DNA of 61,600 bases from Methanobacteriota archaeon. GTDB taxonomy: Archaea; Thermoplasmatota; Poseidoniia; Poseidoniales; Poseidoniaceae. This document shows, one piece after another, positions 9,948-18,956 of the stretch. The stretch covers positions 1 through 61,600 of the forward strand of contig PBDU01000026.1 of NCBI GenBank assembly GCA_002718195.1, in the 5' to 3' direction. The translations under genes were made by a program, and so were the position numbers. Under the pieces are notes generated by a model. It searched no databases. It was not told where the DNA came from and saw only the letters and a list, made by a program, of their open reading frames with translations. Every line of letters begins with the position of its first letter. The first letter of the stretch is position 1.

Positions 9948-12416
9948 TCATTTATTTTGGTACCAAATTTTCCAGAACGGATTGTCGTTGAGTTCATTTC
10001 CTAATTCATGTTCATAGACGAGATAAATTGTATTTTGTGTTTCAAATCTATTGACATTTCCAACCAAACGATGGGATAGTATTCTATCTGTGGTGATTTC
10101 TTTGGTAAATTGGTTATTACTACCATAATGCACCTGCCCAATTAGCCGCCCATCCTCGTGTCGAGCATCATGCATCCAGACCTCATTCTTATCATCAGCT
10201 TCGACTTCAAATTCAACTTGTTGATGTAGTTTATATTTGCCATTAGAGAAAACTCTTATGCTCCATGTGCCTTTTTCTTGCCCAGGAAATGATGCGTTGT
10301 TAATGTCCATGTCCCTAAGCCAAATCCAGCGACTCCCGTGTTCTTTGTCATTAGCTCCACTAGGGTAGATGCCTACCCATGCCTTTTTGTCGGTTGGAGG
10401 GTTAATAATTTTGAAACGTATAGGTTGACGGTGGTTAAACGACAGTACCTCGATTTTGGTAAAAGCGCCATCCACTGCCTCCTGGTGTAACATTACGGAC
10501 GAGCGAACTTCTGTCGACCCCCCGCTGATGACGGCTGCTATCGATCTAAGCAGTGCAAAGCCGCCAACGCTCATCAAAACCGCACCTGGGATTAACATTG
10601 CGAGTCTGTCTTCGGCCGTGGATATGGACCCCACAATGAGAAGCGGCAAACCAGGAAGAATCAAGAATATACAAAACAAAGCTGCGAATCCTATTCTTCC
10701 GCGTCGAGATTTTTCAGCCGTCTCAACGACGAAGTCTTTCCTTGCGTGAAGCGTGTATCCCCCGTCAGAGAACACCCGTATACTCCGAGGGCCCGCTGCT
10801 CCACGACTGAACGACGCATTGCTCGCATCGATGTCACGAAGCCATTTCCACCGATCGTTCTGCGCTCCGTGGTCCTTGTCACTCGCATTTGGCGGGTAGA
10901 TGCCGACCCAAGCATCGTTGTGGATTGGTGGACTATTGAGTTTGAAACGAATGGGCTTACCGGTTACAGCCTCTAAAATTTCAATGGATTCTTCCTGCTT
11001 GCTGGGTGCTGAATCTTGGTTTTGTGTGCCTTGTGGTACAAATTGGATGTCTTCCCAGCCGCCAGGTGGCGCGTAATCCCGGTTCCACTGTACCGTACCA
11101 TCAGCCTGCGCGCTCAGGTATTTTCCGTGAACTGACTTCAAATGGAGATAGTCGTGTGCATCTCCTGGAATTGGTCCAGGTCGGGTTTCAACAGTAAACT
11201 CCTCCCATCCGCCAGGCGGCGCATAATCCCGATTAATTTGCACGGTACCATCGGGTTGGGCTGAAACATACTTCCCATGCGTACTTCTGAGCGTGATTTT
11301 TCGCCCATCCCGCTCACCTAATTCGAAAAATTCCCAGTCGTTTGCGATTGCACGATTCCATTCAGCACGACCATCGGGCTGCGCGCTGAGGTATTTGCCA
11401 TGGATGCTCTTGAGCGCTATTTTTCCGACATCATTGTGGATGGATTCATCCCTTGTTGAAGGGGAACCAGCGTTTCCCTCGTAAACGGCCTTGTTGCCGT
11501 CCCGACTCCAAGTGATGTTTCCGTCCGCCTGAAGTGTACCTGTGCTTTCAAACTGCGGGACGTTTACTGTGTTGCCTTCAACATACCACAATACATCTCC
11601 CGTGAGGTCGCCAGTTGCTGTGAATTCGTTGGTGGCACCTGAATTCCGTTCATTTCGGTGAACCCTTACGCGCTCAACCAAGCTCCCGTCTGCGTGCTCT
11701 ATTCGGTACCACCCTGTTTTCAAAGGTGTGACGTCTCTAGAATCTTCATCCGATATTGAAACGGATTCCATTTTTATTGTTCCAGCGTTTTCCCATCTTC
11801 GAATTCCTAAAGGTGGACTACCTGAATTCGGTGGTTCGATCCAACCCCCTCTAAACCAATCATTCGTTCCATCTTGAGAACGGTCGTCTAAACTCCATGA
11901 TGCACCTCCCCCCGAATTAGCATTGTAGAAATACAATATACACCCTGAGTTGTTTTTGTACCATGGTTTTCCATTAATTTCATTGGTTTGAATTGTGTAA
12001 ATTCCGTTGTATTTTGGTAATGAGTGCTTCGAAACTAGGATATTTTCTCCTGAAAGCATGTCCCTGGACAAGGGCTTTGTAGAGGGTTGGCGGGTTCGAT
12101 TCATTCTGTCCTCTAATCTGATTAGTTTTAGTCGAATGTCTTCTGGTATTTTGGGGTCATCGCGATTCCACGGACGGTATTTTTGATTTGATTCCCCGGG
12201 TTTGATGGGATCGTATGTGTCTTTGAGTCGATCGCTTTCGCTGCCTCCTGAACCGAAATATGCTTGGCCCTTGTATTTGCCAGAACGGTACGCATAGAGC
12301 CCTTTGACCTGCCAATCGCCAACAAATGGATGGTGCCCCCCAACCATTAGACCCAAAGCGCGTGCAAATTCAGCCGCTTTCTCGGGATCATGAAGGTGCT
12401 GATTACCCTCGAACAT
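9948..12416 (-). CDS. Mosaic membrane protein with fascin-like beta-trefoil repeats
   Basis: An 822-residue protein of unusual make-up. Residues 30-60 carry a VKGLYAYRSGKYKGQAYFG module. Around 130-200 lies a YNGIYTIQ..INGKPWY...GWIEPP module of a kind I associate with protist and algal proteins. Residues about 330-470 hold three fascin/actin-crosslink-like repeats, each with HGKYLSAQPDG and WNR. Two copies of a beta-sandwich module follow (AWVGIYP...W.WLRD...SIRVFSxGxYxLH), separated by two transmembrane helices (FAALFCIFLILPGLPLLIVG; MLIPGAVLMSVGGFALL). The second module is similar in style to SKICH or purple-acid-phosphatase N-terminal sandwiches. No signal peptide or catalytic motif is seen. 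The middle of the gene is visibly GC-richer than its neighbours, suggesting acquisition. Function unknown. Confidence 0.65.
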   Translation of the reverse strand: MFEGNQHLHDPEKAAEFARALGLMVGGHHPFVGDWQVKGLYAYRSGKYKGQAYFGSGGSESDRLKDTYDPIKPGESNQKYRPWNRDDPKIPEDIRLKLIRLEDRMNRTRQPSTKPLSRDMLSGENILVSKHSLPKYNGIYTIQTNEINGKPWYKNNSGCILYFYNANSGGGASWSLDDRSQDGTNDWFRGGWIEPPNSGSPPLGIRRWENAGTIKMESVSISDEDSRDVTPLKTGWYRIEHADGSLVERVRVHRNERNSGATNEFTATGDLTGDVLWYVEGNTVNVPQFESTGTLQADGNITWSRDGNKAVYEGNAGSPSTRDESIHNDVGKIALKSIHGKYLSAQPDGRAEWNRAIANDWEFFELGERDGRKITLRSTHGKYVSAQPDGTVQINRDYAPPGGWEEFTVETRPGPIPGDAHDYLHLKSVHGKYLSAQADGTVQWNRDYAPPGGWEDIQFVPQGTQNQDSAPSKQEESIEILEAVTGKPIRFKLNSPPIHNDAWVGIYPPNASDKDHGAQNDRWKWLRDIDASNASFSRGAAGPRSIRVFSDGGYTLHARKDFVVETAEKSRRGRIGFAALFCIFLILPGLPLLIVGSISTAEDRLAMLIPGAVLMSVGGFALLRSIAAVISGGSTEVRSSVMLHQEAVDGAFTKIEVLSFNHRQPIRFKIINPPTDKKAWVGIYPSGANDKEHGSRWIWLRDMDINNASFPGQEKGTWSIRVFSNGKYKLHQQVEFEVEADDKNEVWMHDARHEDGRLIGQVHYGSNNQFTKEITTDRILSHRLVGNVNRFETQNTIYLVYEHELGNELNDNPFWKIWYQNK

Positions 12417-12515
12417 GTTAACCCGTAAAGGTTTGGATAGACCAACTCTTCGGTCATGTATGGGAAAATTAGCAGGTAATGATTTCGTTTTAATTTGGTA
12501 AAAATCAAATCGTGC

Positions 12516-12989
12516 TCATCGCTTTTTGAAAGATGATCTCTTCTTGAATCCTGATGACTTTTTCTTGAATCCGCTGGATTGAGGTGATTTGGATTTACTC
12601 GACTTCTTTTGCTTGCTACCTTTGGAGCGAGAAGTGTCTTGCTCGGCAGCTCTTTGTTTTCTTTGCATATCCTTCCAGGTAGCACCAATTAATTGCATAA
12701 TTTCTTCCTTAGATGAAGCACCAATAGATTCCTTAGCACCTTTTTTTGATACCCAAAGCCTTCCTTCCTTTGCAAAGGGTCTGCTAGGATGAGCCACTCT
12801 TTCTTCGCGCTTGATTTTTCTTAGCCCGACTTCTCTTGATGCTAAAAATAATCCTTCAAGATTAGGTTTTAGGACACTTGAATCCTTGGGAACTCTCCTG
12901 CCAGCACGCCTTGAAGATTTGATATCAAAATAACTTGGCCAGATGCATAATCTGTCTGGATTGTGGTCCAAATTAACTCCCCCAAGCAC
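12516..12989 (-). CDS. srp19: Signal recognition particle protein SRP19
   Basis: 157 residues. SRP19 binds the SRP RNA and prepares it for SRP54 in co-translational membrane targeting. The diagnostic N-terminus is CIWPSYFDIKSSRRAGRRVP, followed by LEGLFLA..EVGL and an HPSRPFAKEGRLWV strand, all as in archaeal SRP19. The last 45 residues are an unusual basic tail rich in Lys/Ser (GFKKKSS, GFKKRSS), longer than the roughly 90-100 residue core. It may add RNA contacts. The start is GTG at 12989, because an in-frame stop lies one codon upstream. It follows rps8e on the same strand by 23 bases, so the two are probably cotranscribed. Confidence 0.92.
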   Translation of the reverse strand: MLGGVNLDHNPDRLCIWPSYFDIKSSRRAGRRVPKDSSVLKPNLEGLFLASREVGLRKIKREERVAHPSRPFAKEGRLWVSKKGAKESIGASSKEEIMQLIGATWKDMQRKQRAAEQDTSRSKGSKQKKSSKSKSPQSSGFKKKSSGFKKRSSFKKR

Positions 12990-13012
12990 CGCTTAGGCGG
13001 AATACCTCAGAT

Positions 13013-13393
13013 TCACTCGACCTTAACGCCGTTGATAACGCCGTCTTTTCCAGGTCTTGATGTGATTTTCACGACGCCTTTGTCAGTCTCGATTAGAGCA
13101 CCCTTAACTAGGATGTTTCTTCTGACATAGTTCGGATTGGATTCGTTCTCTATAACGCTTACAATGGTTCCAAGTGATGTCTTTCCAGATTTGGTATCGT
13201 TGATTGAAACTCTGTTTTCTGCCATTACACGCACCATTGAGTTTCCACCGGTCTTACGGTATATTTTTCTCTTGGGTTCGCCAACTAGAGCAAATTGCTT
13301 CTCGCTGGAAATCTCAGTCTTACGCTTACCACGTGCTTGGACAAAGCGACCACCTGAAGGCTTTCTTCTTGAAAATCCGTGCCATTGAGCCAT
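13013..13393 (-). CDS. rps8e: 30S ribosomal protein S8e
   Basis: 126 residues of the archaeal/eukaryotic small-subunit protein eS8. It opens MAQWHGFSRRKPSGGRF, followed by KRKTEI and a conserved NPNYVRRNILVKGALIETD..V..ITSRPGKDGVINGV end. Length and motifs fit archaeal S8e throughout. The ATG at 13393 is clear. It is first in a short operon with srp19, linking ribosome and SRP functions. Confidence 0.96.
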   Translation of the reverse strand: MAQWHGFSRRKPSGGRFVQARGKRKTEISSEKQFALVGEPKRKIYRKTGGNSMVRVMAENRVSINDTKSGKTSLGTIVSVIENESNPNYVRRNILVKGALIETDKGVVKITSRPGKDGVINGVKVE

Positions 13394-13447
13394 AATAACG
13401 CCTCTTGCGGGTCACACCGACCTGCCTTGCGTATATGAATCCAACCC

Positions 13448-14056
13448 TCAAACACAAGTGGCTGAAATTGCTGAAATGACATCACCGCTGCCGTTTACAA
13501 GGATTGCATGCATTTCATCTCCCACCTCTAATTTTCCAACCCCTGATGGAGTACCTGTGAATAGAAAATCACCTCTTTGCAAAGGCGCCCAAGCAGATAT
13601 TCTCGAAATCTGGTGGTGTATTGGAATTGACATTTCGGACAAGTTTGCTGATTGCCTTACTTCTCCGTTCACCGTTAATTCTAGTCTAAGTCCAGATGAA
13701 TCCGAATTAATTTCCTCCACGCCTTGCTTCCAATCACTGAGATTTCCAATCAACGCAGAATCTCTGAAGCATTTACCCTCTGCCCAAGGATAACCTTCTG
13801 CTCTGAGATGGATTTGTGCTTGCCTATCTGTTAGATCTAAGCCAACTGCGATGGCATCAACTTTCAAGTCAGCATCCAGTCTAACAACACACTCAATCTC
13901 GTAATGCATTTCACCAGGGTGCTTACTTAGCCTAACTCTACCATCTGTGTTTAGGCAAGTCATTGGTTTGACAAAGGTGATTACGTCTTTGGGTAATTCA
14001 TTTCCCAATTCTTTTGCATGAGCAGCAAAGGTTCTGATGGTGCACCAAATTGCCAT
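13448..14056 (-). CDS. Fumarylacetoacetate hydrolase family protein (FAHD1-like)
   Basis: 202 residues, a single catalytic FAH domain. Members hydrolyse acylpyruvates or decarboxylate oxaloacetate with a metal bound by Glu-x-Glu and Asp. Seen here are HAKELGNELP at the front, FVKPMTCL, the metal Glu pair in MHYEIECVV, an Asp in the later DLTDRQAQ stretch, and the LQRGDFLFTGTPSGVG signature near the end. The size matches the short FAHD1-type proteins. Substrate cannot be told from sequence. It is divergent from the PUA gene and on the same strand as, 54 bases upstream of, rps8e, with which it may be transcribed. Confidence 0.88.
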   Translation of the reverse strand: MAIWCTIRTFAAHAKELGNELPKDVITFVKPMTCLNTDGRVRLSKHPGEMHYEIECVVRLDADLKVDAIAVGLDLTDRQAQIHLRAEGYPWAEGKCFRDSALIGNLSDWKQGVEEINSDSSGLRLELTVNGEVRQSANLSEMSIPIHHQISRISAWAPLQRGDFLFTGTPSGVGKLEVGDEMHAILVNGSGDVISAISATCV

Positions 14057-14140
14057 GTTTTTACTAAAAGAACTTGGTTAATATTCGAATCGACTAAATT
14101 CTATGAAAATAGTGAAAGAAGATGGGTTAGACCCATCATC

Positions 14141-14647
14141 ATGGCAGAGGAGTGGCATATCAAGAAAAGAAGACCAGTTCGCAAAAAAGCAATCGTTCCT
14201 CTGCTGAAAGAACTCGAAAGTTCCTTGGGAATTGATTTAGCAGTGGATGGCGCTTTCATTGAGATGGCTATGTATGGCCCATGGGAGATGGTTTTTCTTG
14301 ACAAAACTCCGATAGCAGTACAAATTCAGAATGATGAACACAAGAAATATGCATTTTTGACTCTGAGAGGATTCCTTGCGAATTTAGATGCACAAAAGTG
14401 GGTAGAAGTGGACCATGGAGCAATCCCATTTTTGATGAACGGAGCAGATTGCATGGTTGCAGGAGTGCATTCAGCTGACTCAGAAATAAATGAGGGGGAC
14501 CTTGTTTGGATCAGAGATATGGAGCATAAAAGGCCATTAGCTATTGGATGGGCAGTGACATCTGGATTGGAGATGCCTGAGGCAACAAAAGGTAAGGGCA
14601 TCAAAACCATTCATTGGGTTGGAGATGAACTTTGGAATATGGAATGA
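14141..14647 (+). CDS. MCT-1-like PUA-domain RNA-binding protein
   Basis: 168 residues. The N-terminal part (MAEEWHIKKRRPVRKK...LGIDLAVDGAFIEMAMY) matches the pre-PUA domain, and the C-terminal part is a PUA domain (VDHGAIPFLMNGADCMVAGV...GDLVWI...LAIGWA). The archaeal homologues resemble eukaryotic MCTS1, which acts with DENR-type proteins in translation initiation and recycling. The archaeal role is presumably in tRNA or ribosome binding. Frames extending upstream to 14018 overlap the divergent FAH gene. The ATG at 14141 is chosen because it begins the conserved domain. Confidence 0.85.
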   Translation: MAEEWHIKKRRPVRKKAIVPLLKELESSLGIDLAVDGAFIEMAMYGPWEMVFLDKTPIAVQIQNDEHKKYAFLTLRGFLANLDAQKWVEVDHGAIPFLMNGADCMVAGVHSADSEINEGDLVWIRDMEHKRPLAIGWAVTSGLEMPEATKGKGIKTIHWVGDELWNME

Positions 14648-14677
14648 TTCAATAACGAGTAGCGCCCATATATTACC

Positions 14678-15229
14678 ATGCGAAGAGCACTTGTTATCCT
14701 AGCAGCAGTAATGCTTCTATCACTACCACTTTCCTCGGCAGCGGGAAATTCCGGAGAGGATAGGCTTCCTGATACTGAAACTACTCCTTTTTCATCGGCA
14801 AGCGCTACCAGCCCAAGTGTTGATGGCGAACTTTGGGAGTTATCCTTCAGCCTAGATCAAGGTTATGTTGACAATAACACAGGGGTTGAGGTCATTAGCC
14901 AAATATGCACTAATGACGGAGTTTGTGACCCTCCAGTTCCACAAACGCTTGAAAATAATGGCGGAACTTACTCCACTTCGCTAACACCACCAGAAGATCA
15001 CACATATGTGAACTTTAGAATTACATTAATTGATGAAGATGGCAATGAGGAGTACTTTCCTTCCTCATCTTGGTACACTACATGGTCTACCTGCTACTAT
15101 GACGATGGTAAATGGGGTGGGGTTGATGCTGGCGAGGATGGCTGTGAAAAGGACAGCCCTGGTTTTGGGTTAGCCGTAGTAGTTTCAGGAATTGCAATGG
15201 CTGCAATAATTTCCTCTAGGAGAGATTAA
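14678..15229 (+). CDS. Secreted protein with PGF-CTERM-like tail
   Basis: 183 residues. The N-terminal signal peptide is MRRALVILAAVMLLSLPLSSAAG. An Asp/Asn-rich beta-type ectodomain follows with Cys pairs (CTNDGVCDPP; CYYDD...DGC). The end is SPGFGLAVVVSGIAMAA followed by IISSRRD: a PGFG motif, a hydrophobic helix and a basic tail. That layout matches archaeal PGF-CTERM sorting signals, which archaeosortase ArtA replaces with a lipid in other Euryarchaeota. No archaeosortase is in this window. The gene is convergent with the ParA-partner gene, overlapping its stop by four bases. The ectodomain is not recognised. Confidence 0.7.
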   Translation: MRRALVILAAVMLLSLPLSSAAGNSGEDRLPDTETTPFSSASATSPSVDGELWELSFSLDQGYVDNNTGVEVISQICTNDGVCDPPVPQTLENNGGTYSTSLTPPEDHTYVNFRITLIDEDGNEEYFPSSSWYTTWSTCYYDDGKWGGVDAGEDGCEKDSPGFGLAVVVSGIAMAAIISSRRD

Positions 15230-15624
15230 TCGAAGTGTTCGAATATTCTTTCAAGGAATCTTTGCTGAGTATTTCTCCACTCAAGAAAAACTACCTCGCA
15301 GGAGTCTCTATTCTTGCTCAATACGCCATCGGCAAAGCCGACCTGGACTAAATCACTTGGAACTAACGGTAGGTGATTCCCCTTCACAATAACTGCGACC
15401 CCGTCTGCTAGCGATTCTGCGGAACCAAAGGGGAATTTTAACTTGGAATCAGCAACCTCAAAGTCATAGTTTTTCCTTTCGCAGAATCTTTCCATCGCAC
15501 TAATTATTTCCGATGAATCTACTTGCTCTGGGCCAACATATGCACTTAGAAAATCTAATTCTGTAGAGTTCTGCTCGATTAAATGATCAAGTCCTCTGCC
15601 AGTAGATTTGTTTGATTTGCCCAT
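15226..15624 (-). CDS. Small ParA-partner candidate with ParB-like N-terminal box
   Basis: 132 residues of otherwise unknown sequence. The N-terminus reads KSTGRGLDHLI. Bacterial ParB/Spo0J proteins start with a very similar GRGLxxLI box, the basic peptide that stimulates the ParA ATPase. The remaining 110 residues lack the ParB CTPase box (GERRxRA) and helix-turn-helix. They form an alpha/beta-looking domain ending in an aromatic basic helix (FLEWRNTQQRFLERIFEHF). The gene starts one base after the ParA stop region, so the two are clearly an operon. I infer it is the ParA partner, either loading cargo or stimulating ATP hydrolysis. Confidence 0.65.
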   Translation of the reverse strand: MGKSNKSTGRGLDHLIEQNSTELDFLSAYVGPEQVDSSEIISAMERFCERKNYDFEVADSKLKFPFGSAESLADGVAVIVKGNHLPLVPSDLVQVGFADGVLSKNRDSCEVVFLEWRNTQQRFLERIFEHFD

Positions 15625-15625
15625 G

Positions 15626-16558
15626 TCAGTTGCCTCCTGAAACTATTGCCCATCTAGCAACTAGGTTTTCAGCCAAGGCAGCATAATCCTCTCCTCCATT
15701 GCTCTTTGGTGCAAATACTGTAATCGGTTGCCCGTGGCTGCTAGCTTCTGCTAACTTGATGTTCCTCCTAATAGGGGGCTCTACAAGGTGTTCCCAGAAA
15801 TGTTCTCTGAGCAGCCCTGCCACTTGGTTATTCAAAATCGTGGGAGCGTGCATTGTCAAAAATATTCCATCAACACCTAATCGAGGATTGATTCTCTTGC
15901 GTACTTCTTTGATGCTGTTAGTTAGCATTGCCAGACCTTCCAATGCGAAATATTCGGTCTGCACTGGAATCAAAACTCCATCACTTGCAGAAAGTGCATT
16001 TATTGATAGTAAGTTCAAGTTTGGAGGAGTGTCAATTAACACGAGGTCATAATGAGGCAATAATGATTCTAATGAATCTGCTAGGTAATTTTCTCTTCCT
16101 AAGTCGGCCATGATTTCCTGCTCTAAAGAAATAAGACGTCCATCTCCAATTACTATATGCAAATTTTCGATATCGGTTGAATATCTACAAGACATGGCTT
16201 TTTCAGGATTTAGAACGAGTGTCTTGGTTGTATTCTCAACTTTTGATTTATCAATTCCTAGTCCTGTTGCACAATTGCCTTGTGAATCAATATCAATTAT
16301 CAGAACTCGTAGACCTAATTCTGCCACTCTTGCAGCGATATTAATCACTGAGGTGGTTTTTCCAACCCCTCCCTTCAAATTGATTATTGAAACTACTCTA
16401 GCCAAACCTTTCCTAGTTTGGGTTGAATGTGGAAGATCGATAGCATGCCTAGGTTTTGCACTGCTGTCAAAGATATTTTTACTCGATAGCGAGGGTGAAG
16501 AGACCGATTCAAACTCGGCATCTCGGACTATGCTACGCTCTCCTCCTTGCTCCCCCAT
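15626..16558 (-). CDS. parA: ParA/Soj-family partitioning ATPase
   Basis: 310 residues. A deviant Walker A box KGGVGKTT follows VVSIIN at about residue 58. The switch region is IDIDSQGN, Walker B is LVLIDTPP, and the later LTMHAP..ILNNQV and RRNIKLAEASSHGQPI segments are those of true chromosomal/plasmid Soj proteins rather than MinD. An N-terminal extension of about 55 residues, Ser-rich, is unusual and may carry regulation or a DNA/membrane contact. ParA dimers bind DNA non-specifically with ATP and position cargo. Downstream lies the GRGL-box protein; about 95 bases upstream lies the SAP-domain membrane protein on the same strand. Confidence 0.92.
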   Translation of the reverse strand: MGEQGGERSIVRDAEFESVSSPSLSSKNIFDSSAKPRHAIDLPHSTQTRKGLARVVSIINLKGGVGKTTSVINIAARVAELGLRVLIIDIDSQGNCATGLGIDKSKVENTTKTLVLNPEKAMSCRYSTDIENLHIVIGDGRLISLEQEIMADLGRENYLADSLESLLPHYDLVLIDTPPNLNLLSINALSASDGVLIPVQTEYFALEGLAMLTNSIKEVRKRINPRLGVDGIFLTMHAPTILNNQVAGLLREHFWEHLVEPPIRRNIKLAEASSHGQPITVFAPKSNGGEDYAALAENLVARWAIVSGGN

Positions 16559-16652
16559 CCATGTTCCATCAATCTTCTATCATATACACCCTACGGATGC
16601 AAGTGCGTTGATTTGTTGGTTTTCTAGAGGACTAGATTTTTGCCGAGTTGAC

Positions 16653-18860
16653 TCAAGAAATCGTTTTGATGTAATTCCATCCAAGCACTCTGCCATCATT
16701 TAGTTCGACTAATACATCAGTTCTGTGGTCCGCTTGACCTTCGCTCCATTCTCTGGTAATGTCCATTGTTGATGCACCAGTTCCAGTATCAATAAATGAT
16801 GATAAAATTTCGTTTACCGAAGATGTTGGAGTTACCACTAAGTGTCCAACCCTGACGTCATCATGATATTCGCCTGCACTTGTGAAAATTCCCCTTTCTC
16901 CTAGTAACCCCGGATACTTTCCTGAGGAGGTTAATTGATCTTCAATGTAAGCAAACTCGACCATGTCTGGTACACCCTCCTTATTCCAGTCAGAGGATTC
17001 ATCATGCAATCCTTTTGTGGAATAAGTGCAATTCTCATCACTTGCTGGACCTGATTGATTGAAAGTAACCCATCCAGCCGCATTGTCCTCATCAATCCAT
17101 GAAATATTCCAAGCGGTCATTCCGTTGGTATCTTCTTGAGTACTTCTGTAGACATAGCCGTTGTCTTGTAGTGCTGTTCTTGCACCACTTGCGTTCTCTC
17201 TCAAACTCTGGGTCTCGAAACACTCTACAGCATCCTCTAGAGCTATACTCCTAAGCGTACTATTATCGTGAGCATGATTAGAACTAGCAGCCCAGTCAAA
17301 TTTCTGCTCATCTGTTGGGCCCAATTCATTTCCTCTTGGCCTGTTATCATATGTTGCGCCGAAATCCAATGAGTCTGTTCCTCTTGTTAGGCTAGTACTG
17401 GTGAATGTATGGCTGAGTCTGAGTTCTCCTTCCGGAAGAACCCTATCTCCAAGGAATTGAGTTGATGCTGAACAGCCCTGCCTGTCTGCATTTGCACCTG
17501 AGATGCCAACATCTACTTCTTGTTGAGTCGGCCATGGATTATTCGGCTCTATCCATAGATTAAGTGTCGCTGAACCTAAGCAATATTGCTCTAAATCTGC
17601 TTGGGTTGCTACTACCTTCCACATCTTTACTCCGCTGATTGTATCAGTTCCAAGAACTCTCCAATTCCATCCATTATTGGACCCAGAAGCCTCGTTGTCA
17701 AGGAAATCATTACCAAATAACTCCTTCAGTTCTATTGGCTGAGTTATCATTGTAACACTAGGACCCAATACATCAAGATCTCCTAGAATACCACTTGCTC
17801 CATAACTGTGGACTATTCCTTCTCGGTCTCCCTGAATGTTAGTCTTCCAGTTAATTTCAGAAGCAATCGTACTCCTAGAACTTAACTCTGACCAGGTTCT
17901 TGAGTCAAGCTCAGCATAACCACTCGTAGAATCAGGATATTGAGTATCACAAGTATCTGAACCTGGGGTTATTGGCGAAAAGATACTTGCTGTGAGTTCA
18001 TTGAATTCATAGGTTGAAACAGACTCAATTGTAAGCCATTCGCCACCATAACTTCCTCTTGCGGGAACTGCACCCAGCAATTTTGCTTTATTGGTGGATG
18101 ACTGACTAACAAGGTCAGCACTAGTTCCTTGGGTAATCGAATTTGACCCGATACCAGAAAAATCTAACTCTAAACGGCAAATCTCGTCTTCATAGCCAAT
18201 AAAGTCAACGACTGGTTCGATAAATTCCTCAGTTGCTAGAAATTCTCCATCGGTTATGATGTAACGCATCTCATCTCCGTAATTCAAGGTATCAACAGCC
18301 ATCGCTTCCAATGATTGGGCGAAGAACCAGTAGCCTCCGCCGCCAAGAATTACTATAGCGCACAGAATAGCAATTGACCTTGGCTGTTTTAGTAAATCTA
18401 GTAGAGTTGGTGGGGTATCTTTTTCTAACTTAGATTCAACTGGCTTAATCTTGCTCGGCTCATCTTCGATAATCTCCGCTTCCATTATCTCTGCATCAAT
18501 TACTGAATCTTCATCCGATTCCAAACTCAAATCCAATGGGTCGTCATAATCATCAAAGATTTCATGTTCATCATCTTCATCAGATGAGGATTGGCTTTCT
18601 TCAGGTTCTTCTTGTTCAGTTTCTGCAATGGTTTCTGAATCCTCGTCTTCTAACGAAAAGGATTCAACTTCAAGTTCATCTTCAATATCAGAGTTGATTT
18701 CTTCTTCATAATTTTCAATTTTCAACTCTTCGTGAGAAACTCCAGATTCAAGTAATCTGTTAATCAGTTCTAGTTTCTTACCAGAGGTAGGAAGGTCATT
18801 TAGAGTGCATAATGCCTTGAGTTTAGCGACTGTAAGTGGCGTCTTTAGAGAATCCGACAT
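16653..18860 (-). CDS. SAP-domain protein with one transmembrane helix and large ectodomain
   Basis: 735 residues in three parts. Residues 7-41 form a SAP motif (LTVAKLKALCTLNDLP.SGKK.ELINRLLESG), a helix-extended-loop-helix that binds AT-rich DNA in many nuclear proteins. Residues 45-150 are a highly acidic, disordered linker. Residues about 161-181 are a single transmembrane helix (SIAILCAIVILGGGGYWFF). The remaining 550 residues should lie outside the cell and carry Cys-containing beta-rich sequence I do not recognise. The SAP part would then face the cytoplasm. The gene lies upstream of parA in the same direction, so it might tether the nucleoid to the membrane. That role is inference. 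Confidence 0.75.
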   Translation of the reverse strand: MSDSLKTPLTVAKLKALCTLNDLPTSGKKLELINRLLESGVSHEELKIENYEEEINSDIEDELEVESFSLEDEDSETIAETEQEEPEESQSSSDEDDEHEIFDDYDDPLDLSLESDEDSVIDAEIMEAEIIEDEPSKIKPVESKLEKDTPPTLLDLLKQPRSIAILCAIVILGGGGYWFFAQSLEAMAVDTLNYGDEMRYIITDGEFLATEEFIEPVVDFIGYEDEICRLELDFSGIGSNSITQGTSADLVSQSSTNKAKLLGAVPARGSYGGEWLTIESVSTYEFNELTASIFSPITPGSDTCDTQYPDSTSGYAELDSRTWSELSSRSTIASEINWKTNIQGDREGIVHSYGASGILGDLDVLGPSVTMITQPIELKELFGNDFLDNEASGSNNGWNWRVLGTDTISGVKMWKVVATQADLEQYCLGSATLNLWIEPNNPWPTQQEVDVGISGANADRQGCSASTQFLGDRVLPEGELRLSHTFTSTSLTRGTDSLDFGATYDNRPRGNELGPTDEQKFDWAASSNHAHDNSTLRSIALEDAVECFETQSLRENASGARTALQDNGYVYRSTQEDTNGMTAWNISWIDEDNAAGWVTFNQSGPASDENCTYSTKGLHDESSDWNKEGVPDMVEFAYIEDQLTSSGKYPGLLGERGIFTSAGEYHDDVRVGHLVVTPTSSVNEILSSFIDTGTGASTMDITREWSEGQADHRTDVLVELNDGRVLGWNYIKTIS

Positions 18861-18956
18861 ACCGCTACCTCACATTTGCCTGTATCTACTACATTTCAAG
18901 GGTATGTATGATTTGATTCAATTTGGGCAATTTCTAGCCTCATAAATTGGAAGCGG

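Noticed and set aside
15626..16558. ParA as MinD
   Set aside because: No C-terminal amphipathic membrane helix; the Soj-type LAEASSHGQPI segment and the adjacent GRGL-box gene favour partitioning.
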